Source of the DNA: Rhodocyclaceae bacterium
Lineage (GTDB): Bacteria; Pseudomonadota; Gammaproteobacteria; Burkholderiales; Rhodocyclaceae
Reading direction: 5' to 3'
DNA length: 49,901 nucleotides
NCBI GenBank assembly: GCA_030682175.1
Contig: JAUXOM010000015.1
Location: forward strand, 1-49,901
Position 1 is the first letter of the stretch. Every line of letters begins with the position of its first letter. The notes beneath the pieces are model-generated. The model saw only the letters and a program-made list of their open reading frames with translations. It searched no databases and was not told where the DNA came from. A program made the translations under genes and the position numbers. Of the stretch, positions 44,451-49,901 are shown piece by piece.

Positions 44451-46262
44451 CTACCTGATTTTCTTATCCTTGACGACTTCCTGCATCAACGCCGCAGCGG
44501 GATCGTCCGCCTTGGCGTCCGCCGCCTTGGTATCAACTGGCGGGTCCAGGGAATCAAGAGCGTCGGGTTTCGCATCACCCGCCGCCGGGCCAGTTGGCTC
44601 GTCGCCCCAGCCCGACGGAAGGCCTGGAGTTCCATAGGAAGGATCAACGCCGCCGGCCCCTTCGAACTGAAGACCAACCTCCTCGGCGCTGAGCTTATCG
44701 GTCTTGTCGAGGCTGCCGGTCACTATCCCCGGGAAAGCGATGAGGACGCCGACCATGATGATCTGAATGATGACGAAGGGCACGGCACCCCAATAGATCT
44801 GGCCCGTCGTGATCCGCGCGGTCTTCTTCCTGGTGACCTTGTCAATGTAATCCTCGTGCGGCGCCACACTGCGCAGGTAGAACAGGGCAAAACCGAACGG
44901 CGGGTGCATGAAGGAAGTCTGCATGTTGACCGCCATCAGGATGCCGAACCAGACCAGATCGATACCCAGCTTGTCCGCCACCGGCGCCAACAGCGGCAAC
45001 ACGATGAAGGCCAGCTCGAAGAAGTCGAGGAAGAAGGCCAGGATGAAGATCAGGACGTTGACCACGATCAGGAAACCGATCTGGCCGCCGGGCAGTCCGG
45101 TCAGCAGATGCTCGACCCAGATGTGGCCATCCACCGCCTGGAAGGTCAGGCTGAACACGGTCGCGCCGAGCAGGATGAACATGACGAAGGCGGAGAGTTT
45201 GGTGGTCGCATCCATCGCCTGGGTCAACAGTTTCATGCTGAGGCGGCGGCGTGAAATCGCCATGAGCAGCGCGCCCAGCGCGCCCATGGCGCCCCCCTCG
45301 GTCGGCGTGGCGATGCCGAGGAAGATGGTGCCGAGCACGAGAAAGATCAGCGCCAGCGGCGGGATCAGCACAAAGGTGACGCGCTCGGCCATGCGCGACA
45401 GCAGCCCGAGCTTGGTCGCGCGGTTGAGCATGGCGAGAGTGAAGGCGATGCCGATCCCCACGCACATCGACAGCACGATCGTTTCATCCAGGGGACTGTC
45501 CGCCCGGCTCTTGGCAAACGCCACCGCGCCACCCACCGAAATGAGGAACAGCACCCCCACCGAACGCATGCCGGAACTACCGTTGGCCTCGCGGAAGGTG
45601 CGTGCCTCCGGAGGCAGGGCCGGCGCCATGTTCGGCCTGATGACGGACAGCAGAAACACCCAGCCAACGTACATCAGCATCAGCATGAAGCCCGGGATGA
45701 AGGCGCCGGCATACAGGTCGCCGACGCTGCGGCCGATCTGGTCGGCAATCACGATCAGCACCAGCGAAGGCGGGATGATCTGCGCCAGCGTGCCCGAGGC
45801 AGCAATGACGCCCGAGGCCAGCCGACGGTCGTAGCCGTAACGCAGCATCAGCGGCAGGGAGATCAGGCCCATCGAGATCACCGAGGCGGCGACGACGCCG
45901 GTGGTGGCCGCGAGCATGGCGCCGACGAAAATCACCGCATAGGCGAGGCCGCCGCGAATCGGGCCGAACAGCTGGCCGATGGTGTCGAGGAGATCCTCGG
46001 CCATCCCCGAACGCTCGAGAATCAGCCCCATGAAGGTAAAGAAGGGAATCGCCAGCAGCGTGTCGTTCTTCATGATGCCAAAGATGCGCAGCGGCAGGGC
46101 CTGCATCAGCGAGGCGGGCAGCATGCCGAGCTCGATGCCGATGAAGGCGAAGAACAGGCCGCAGGCCGCCAGCGAAAACGCCACCGAATAGCCCATCAGC
46201 AGAAACATGAACAGCCCCATGAACATCACCGGGGCCATGTTGGCTTGCAGGAACTCGATCAT
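44451..46262 (-). CDS. dctM: TRAP transporter large permease (DctM)
   Basis: Inner-membrane ion-coupled importer subunit, 603 residues against about 430 in compact DctM. Many membrane helices begin MAPVMFMGLFMFLLMGYSVA; signature segments include GGLAYAVIFVGAMLAATTG, ASGTLAQIIPPSLVLIVIAD and LGIATPTEGGAMGALGALL. Extra length comes from a central loop with added helices (about 215-300) and a hydrophilic, Ala/Asp/Lys-rich C-terminal tail of about 95 residues (from GSLDKTDKLSAEEVG on). The start overlaps the dctQ stop by 4 bp. Confidence 0.93.
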   Translation of the reverse strand: MIEFLQANMAPVMFMGLFMFLLMGYSVAFSLAACGLFFAFIGIELGMLPASLMQALPLRIFGIMKNDTLLAIPFFTFMGLILERSGMAEDLLDTIGQLFGPIRGGLAYAVIFVGAMLAATTGVVAASVISMGLISLPLMLRYGYDRRLASGVIAASGTLAQIIPPSLVLIVIADQIGRSVGDLYAGAFIPGFMLMLMYVGWVFLLSVIRPNMAPALPPEARTFREANGSSGMRSVGVLFLISVGGAVAFAKSRADSPLDETIVLSMCVGIGIAFTLAMLNRATKLGLLSRMAERVTFVLIPPLALIFLVLGTIFLGIATPTEGGAMGALGALLMAISRRRLSMKLLTQAMDATTKLSAFVMFILLGATVFSLTFQAVDGHIWVEHLLTGLPGGQIGFLIVVNVLIFILAFFLDFFELAFIVLPLLAPVADKLGIDLVWFGILMAVNMQTSFMHPPFGFALFYLRSVAPHEDYIDKVTRKKTARITTGQIYWGAVPFVIIQIIMVGVLIAFPGIVTGSLDKTDKLSAEEVGLQFEGAGGVDPSYGTPGLPSGWGDEPTGPAAGDAKPDALDSLDPPVDTKAADAKADDPAAALMQEVVKDKKIR

Positions 46263-46915
46263 TTCCGCGCCCCTTCCCTGGACTGGTCGGCGACCATATC
46301 GACGGCATCCTCGACGCGTTGAATGACCTCCGGCGCGACCTCGTGCTTCCTGATCTCTTCAGCCAATTCCTCCTCTGCCGTCTTGGTCTGGATCGGGCGG
46401 GTTGGATCGTCACACAAGCCCTTGAGGAAACCCACGCGCTTGATCAGTTCGGAAAGCCCTTGCAGGCCAAGCAGCGTAAAGCCGATCGGCAGCAGGGCAT
46501 ACACCGGCCAGCGGATCAGGCCGCCGGAGTTCTCGGACATTTCACCGCTGTGATAGGCCTGGATCACCAGCGGCAAGGCCAGTTCGATGACCAGGATCAC
46601 AAAGGGCATCAGGAACACCACGATGCCGAAGATCTCGACCTTGATCTGCGTGCGCTTGGAAAAGCGGCCAAGGATGACGTCGATCTTGACGTGACCCTGG
46701 CGCAGCATGGTATAGCCCGCCGTCAGCAGGAACATGGCGGCGAACAGGTACCACTGGATTTCCAGGAAGGCATTGGAACTGACGTTGAAGGCCTTGCGCA
46801 CGATGGCGTTGGTGGCGCTGATCAGCACGGCAATGAGCACCAGCCAGAGCGCGGCGCGGCCGACCTGCTCAGTCATGCGGTCGATCAGCCGCGAGAATTG
46901 CAGCAGGAAATTCAT
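46259..46915 (-). CDS. dctQ: TRAP transporter small permease (DctQ)
   Basis: 218 residues with four predicted membrane helices (near 17-40, 50-70, 95-118, 138-162), including WLVLIAVLISATNAIVRK and the family segment FLEIQWYLFAAMFLLTAGYT. A soluble charged C-terminal tail of about 50 residues (EEELAEEIRKHEVAPE) is unusual for DctQ. Partner of dctM, with which it overlaps. Divergent from dctP copy 2 across 211 bp. Confidence 0.92.
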   Translation of the reverse strand: MNFLLQFSRLIDRMTEQVGRAALWLVLIAVLISATNAIVRKAFNVSSNAFLEIQWYLFAAMFLLTAGYTMLRQGHVKIDVILGRFSKRTQIKVEIFGIVVFLMPFVILVIELALPLVIQAYHSGEMSENSGGLIRWPVYALLPIGFTLLGLQGLSELIKRVGFLKGLCDDPTRPIQTKTAEEELAEEIRKHEVAPEVIQRVEDAVDMVADQSREGARK

Positions 46916-47126
46916 CTATATTCCTCCTCCGCACGTGGATAGCGATACACCATAATGTGGCTGACCGATCCTGCGGTGTTGTTGTGCGTTAACTGCTTGC
47001 TAGCGAGAGCAAGGGCGCGATATTAATCGTTCAACCGCGGCTTGGCCATAGCATTGTGGAAAACCGCAATGCAATCCAGCGTGGCATGGTTAGCCTGAAG
47101 ATCCTGATTCGAAAAGCGAAAACCTT

Positions 47127-48278
47127 ATGGAAAGACGCAGATTCATCAGTAGTGCGGGCCTGGTCGGCATTCTGGCGACGGGCGCGGCACCGGCCGTGCA
47201 TGCCAAACCGGCGCTCCGTTGGCGACTGGCGTCGAGCTTTCCAAAAACACTGGACATCACCCATGGCAGCGCGCATTTTTTCGCCCGCGAGGTCAGGGAC
47301 ATGTCGGGCGGCAAATTCGAGATTGCCGTCCATTCCGCCGACGAACCATTGCCGGCATTCGATGTGCTGGACGGCGTACAGCGCGGCACTGTCGAATGCG
47401 GGCACACAGCGGCGTATTACTACATTGACCGGGATGAAACCTTCGCCCTCGACTGCGCCATTCCCTTCGGTCTCAACGCCCGCCAGATGGCTGCCTGGTT
47501 GCGCCATGGCAATGGCCTCAATCTGCTGCGCGAGTTCTACCTGAACTACGGCATCGTCAATTTCCCCATGGGCAACAGTGGCGCCCAGATGGGCGGCTGG
47601 TATCGCAAACCCATCAATTCCCCCGCCGACCTCAAGGGACTCAAAATGCGCATTACCGGACTCGGCGGGAAAGTATTCGCCCGGCTGGGCGGGATTCCGG
47701 TCAATCTGCCCGGGGCCGAAATTTATCCGGCACTGGAGCGCGGCATGATCCATGCCGCCGAATGGGTCGGGCCATATGACGACCTGAAGCTCGGCCTGCA
47801 CAAGCTCAAGCTGTATTACGCCTATCCCGGCTGGTGGGAAGGCAGTACGCAACTCTCGCTCTACGTCAATCGGCGTGCCTATGATGCGCTGACGGCCGAA
47901 AACAAGGCGATCATCAAGGCCGCCACCTCGGCAACCCACTGCGACATGCTGACGCAGTACGATGCAAAGAATCCGCTGGCGCTCAAGGAGCTGATTGCCA
48001 TCGGCGCGCGCCTGACGCCCTTCCCCAAAACAGTACTGGATGCCGCCCATCAGGCGGCGGACGAGTTGTATGCCGAACTGGCCGAAAAAAATCCGCATTG
48101 GAAAAGGATATACGGCAGCTATGCTGCTTTTCTCCGCGATCAAACCTGGAGCTGGAGCTACACCGAGATGGCTTTTGAAAACTACCGGCTCCAGCGCTTG
48201 CAGGAGCAGTTAAAGACCCCTGAAGCATCAAGCAGTAAAAGTCGGCGTGACCGAAGGGAATCCCCTGTTCGGGACTGA
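47127..48278 (+). CDS. TRAP solute-binding protein (DctP family), copy 2
   Basis: 383 residues, paralogous to copy 1 over its full length (MERRRFISSAGLVGIL, WRLASSFPKTLDITHGS, GLKMRITGLGGKVF, AAEWVGPYDD). The RRRF motif and hydrophobic stretch suggest Tat export. Against copy 1 it has an extra C-terminus: after MAFENYRLQRLQEQLKTPEA the last residues (SSSKSRRDRRESPVRD) are encoded by the dispersed repeat, which also supplies the TGA stop. Ligand pocket residues differ in places, so the two receptors may feed one permease with different substrates. Confidence 0.9.
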   Translation: MERRRFISSAGLVGILATGAAPAVHAKPALRWRLASSFPKTLDITHGSAHFFAREVRDMSGGKFEIAVHSADEPLPAFDVLDGVQRGTVECGHTAAYYYIDRDETFALDCAIPFGLNARQMAAWLRHGNGLNLLREFYLNYGIVNFPMGNSGAQMGGWYRKPINSPADLKGLKMRITGLGGKVFARLGGIPVNLPGAEIYPALERGMIHAAEWVGPYDDLKLGLHKLKLYYAYPGWWEGSTQLSLYVNRRAYDALTAENKAIIKAATSATHCDMLTQYDAKNPLALKELIAIGARLTPFPKTVLDAAHQAADELYAELAEKNPHWKRIYGSYAAFLRDQTWSWSYTEMAFENYRLQRLQEQLKTPEASSSKSRRDRRESPVRD

Positions 48279-48288
48279 CGGGACGGCG
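48238..48288 (+). repeat. Dispersed repeat, long form, overlapping a coding end
   Basis: AAAGTCGGCG, then TGACCGAAGGGAATCCCCTG-TTCGGGA, then CTGACGGGACGGCG. Deleting the middle 27 bases gives the short form exactly, apart from one base. Confidence 0.88.
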
Positions 48289-48303
48289 CCACTCTTGAGC
48301 TCC

Positions 48304-48939
48304 ATGACTTTGGCTACCCGCCTGTGCGTCGTGCGCCATGGCGAGACCGACTGGAATGCCGGGCGACGTATCCAGGGACATATCGATGTGCCACTGTCGG
48401 TCGTCGGCCACACCCAGGCCCGTGCCGCCGGCAATGCGCTGGCCAACGAAGGTTTCGCCGCCATTTACAGCAGCGACCTGACGCGGGCACGGCAAACCGC
48501 CGAAGCGACGGCCCATCTGGCCCATCTGCCGCTACAGTTGCTGACCGGGCTGCGCGAGCGACATTACGGCGTTTTTCAGGGACTGACCTATGCGGAAGCG
48601 GAAGTGCGGTATCCGGAAGCCTACGCCCGCCACCACGCGCGTGACGATGCGCACTTCGCACCGCCTGGTGGCGAAAGCCTGCATGATCTGGCGACAAGAA
48701 TTGCCGGCGTCTGTGACGACATCGCGCGCCGCCACGCCGGGGAAGCGGTGGCCATCTTCACGCATGGCGGCGTCCTCGACATCCTGCATCGCCGCGCGGC
48801 GGGTAAACCGCTGACGACACCGCGCGACTTCGCCATCCCCAACGCCGCCATCAACTGGATAGAAGCAGCCGACAGGGGCTGGGCGCTCCTGAGCTGGGCC
48901 GAACGCGGGCACCTGACTGATACGCTGGATGAGCTGTAA
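48304..48939 (+). CDS. Histidine phosphatase (phosphoglycerate-mutase-like)
   Basis: 211 residues. The catalytic RHG motif is CVVRHGETDWNAGRRIQGH, the second Arg lies in SSDLTRARQTAEA, the Glu in LRERHYGVFQGLT, and the late His in VAIFTHGGVLDIL. Length and motif set suit a broad-specificity or cobalamin/sugar phosphatase rather than glycolytic GpmA. I start at the ATG at 48304 (weak GAGC box); an upstream GTG at 48247 would add 19 residues coded by the dispersed repeat. Substrate unknown. Confidence 0.88.
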   Translation: MTLATRLCVVRHGETDWNAGRRIQGHIDVPLSVVGHTQARAAGNALANEGFAAIYSSDLTRARQTAEATAHLAHLPLQLLTGLRERHYGVFQGLTYAEAEVRYPEAYARHHARDDAHFAPPGGESLHDLATRIAGVCDDIARRHAGEAVAIFTHGGVLDILHRRAAGKPLTTPRDFAIPNAAINWIEAADRGWALLSWAERGHLTDTLDEL

Positions 48940-49006
48940 ACGGGAGGGGAAGCAGCGCTGAAACGGGGTCCGGCCGCATGATAAAATTGCCGTCCCTCAT
49001 TTCCTG

Positions 49007-49028
49007 AAACAGGCCATGGCCTTGTTTT
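49007..49028 (+). terminator. Possible terminator or leader hairpin before glyA
   Basis: AAACAGGCC-AT-GGCCTTGTTT with one bulged base, followed by TTTT-like sequence, 65 bp before the glyA start. It may end the phosphatase transcript or act in the glyA leader. Confidence 0.35.
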
Positions 49029-49092
49029 GGTTCCGGCATAACGCGCTGCGCGCCTTCGCCTCCACTGAAACATTTCTGAATGGACCCCAAAA

Positions 49093-49901
49093 ATGTTCTC
49101 CAAGAAAAATACCCTCGCCAAGACCGACCCCGAGCTGTTTGCCTCCATTCAGAACGAGAACCGTCGCCAGGAAGATCACATCGAGCTGATCGCTTCCGAG
49201 AACTATGTCTCGTGGGCAGTGCTGGAAGCCCAGGGTTCGCAACTGACCAACAAATATGCCGAAGGCTATCCCGGCAAGCGCTACTACGGCGGTTGCGAGC
49301 ACGTCGATGTCGCCGAACAACTCGCCATCGACCGCGCCAAGAAACTGTTCGGCGCCGAGGCGGCCAACGTGCAGCCGAACTCCGGTTCGCAGGCCAACCA
49401 GGCGGTCTTCATGGCCTTCCTCAACCCCGGCGACACCATCCTCGGCATGAACCTCGCCGCCGGCGGCCACCTGACGCATGGGATGAAACTCAACATGTCG
49501 GGCAAATGGTTCAATGTCGTGCCCTACGGCCTCGACGAAAACGAGGCCATCGACTACGCGGAAGTCGAACGCCTCGCCAAGGGGCACAAGCCCAAGCTGA
49601 TCATCGCCGGCGCCTCGGCCTACGCACTGCGCATCGATTTCGAACGCTTCGCCAAGATCGCCAAATCAGTCGGCGCCATTTTCATGGTCGACATGGCGCA
49701 CTATGCCGGCCTGGTCGCCGCCGGCTTCTACCCGAACCCGGTACCGCACGCCGATGTCGTGACCTCGACGACGCACAAGACGCTGCGCGGCCCGCGCGGC
49801 GGCCTGATCCTGATGAAGGCGGAACACGAGAAAGCCATCAACTCGGCCATTTTCCCCGGCCTGCAGGGCGGTCCGCTGATGCACGTGATCGCCGCCAAGG
49901 C
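49093..49901 (+). CDS. glyA: Serine hydroxymethyltransferase, 5' part (runs off right edge)
   Basis: PLP enzyme interconverting serine and glycine with tetrahydrofolate; cytoplasmic. About 269 codons are present of roughly 415. Motifs: [61 protein letters not shown] and the Schiff-base lysine region [18 protein letters not shown] at 49093 ([10 protein letters not shown]); the initiation region has no strong Shine-Dalgarno. The frame is open at the window end. Confidence 0.97.
   Translation, partial: MFSKKNTLAKTDPELFASIQNENRRQEDHIELIASENYVSWAVLEAQGSQLTNKYAEGYPGKRYYGGCEHVDVAEQLAIDRAKKLFGAEAANVQPNSGSQANQAVFMAFLNPGDTILGMNLAAGGHLTHGMKLNMSGKWFNVVPYGLDENEAIDYAEVERLAKGHKPKLIIAGASAYALRIDFERFAKIAKSVGAIFMVDMAHYAGLVAAGFYPNPVPHADVVTSTTHKTLRGPRGGLILMKAEHEKAINSAIFPGLQGGPLMHVIAAK

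Overview
The window looks like chromosome of a betaproteobacterium, most likely Rhodocyclales-like. It is GC-rich with dense short-spaced operons and typical betaproteobacterial neighbourhoods (dcd-mrp, metG, pmbA/yjgA/mog, a DUF3567-type small protein). It also carries a circularly permuted (two-piece) tmRNA gene whose tag reads ANDERFAIAA. Species cannot be fixed from sequence reading alone.

Layout. 1-9.2 kb: housekeeping genes (partial Orn/Lys/Arg decarboxylase, dcd, mrp, a YkgJ-type Cys protein, metG, acyP) plus two secreted Gly-rich proteins divergent from an OmpR/EnvZ-type pair. 9.2-14.4 kb: accessory stretch with DUF302 and DUF3567 proteins, a ferredoxin-NADP reductase, a detached acylphosphatase 3' fragment and an IS91-type element (HUH transposase plus tyrosine recombinase). 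14.4-21.3 kb: old yellow enzyme, periplasmic sugar dehydrogenase, TonB-dependent receptor, an HD-GYP gene that has lost its catalytic core, and an EAL protein. 21.4-27.1 kb: dnaE and a CpxRA-like two-component pair.

27.5-34.1 kb is the most striking block, an extracellular electron transfer (EET) module. It holds a monohaem cytochrome c, a decahaem MtrA/MtoA/PioA-type cytochrome, an MtrB/PioB-type outer-membrane barrel, a nine-haem cytochrome c fused to a membrane cytochrome b (architecture like Geobacter CbcL), a dihaem cytochrome c4 and a second monohaem cytochrome. Together they encode 23 CxxCH sites. The inferred path is quinone pool - CbcL-like fusion - small periplasmic cytochromes - MtrAB conduit - outside (or the reverse, for Fe(II) or mineral oxidation). 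No outer-surface MtrC/OmcA-type cytochrome is in the window. The divergent CpxRA-like pair shares a long intergenic region with a perfect 9-bp inverted repeat and may control the module.

34.4-40.3 kb holds the permuted ssrA, tRNA-Ala(CGC) and a qmoA-qmoB-hdrC-hdrB operon, a soluble Qmo/Hdr-type flavin/FeS complex. No apr or sat genes are in the window, and a 19-bp palindrome lies upstream. 40.5-49.9 kb: mog, yjgA, pmbA, a TRAP transporter with two paralogous solute-binding proteins flanking one permease pair, a histidine phosphatase and the start of glyA.

A dispersed stem-loop repeat recurs about ten times, almost always at gene ends or module borders. Its short form is AAAGTCGGCG followed by CTGGCGGGACGGCG; the long form has an extra ~27-bp hairpin inside. 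Copies supply stop codons and even a protein C-terminus. Copies in opposite orientation bracket the whole EET module.
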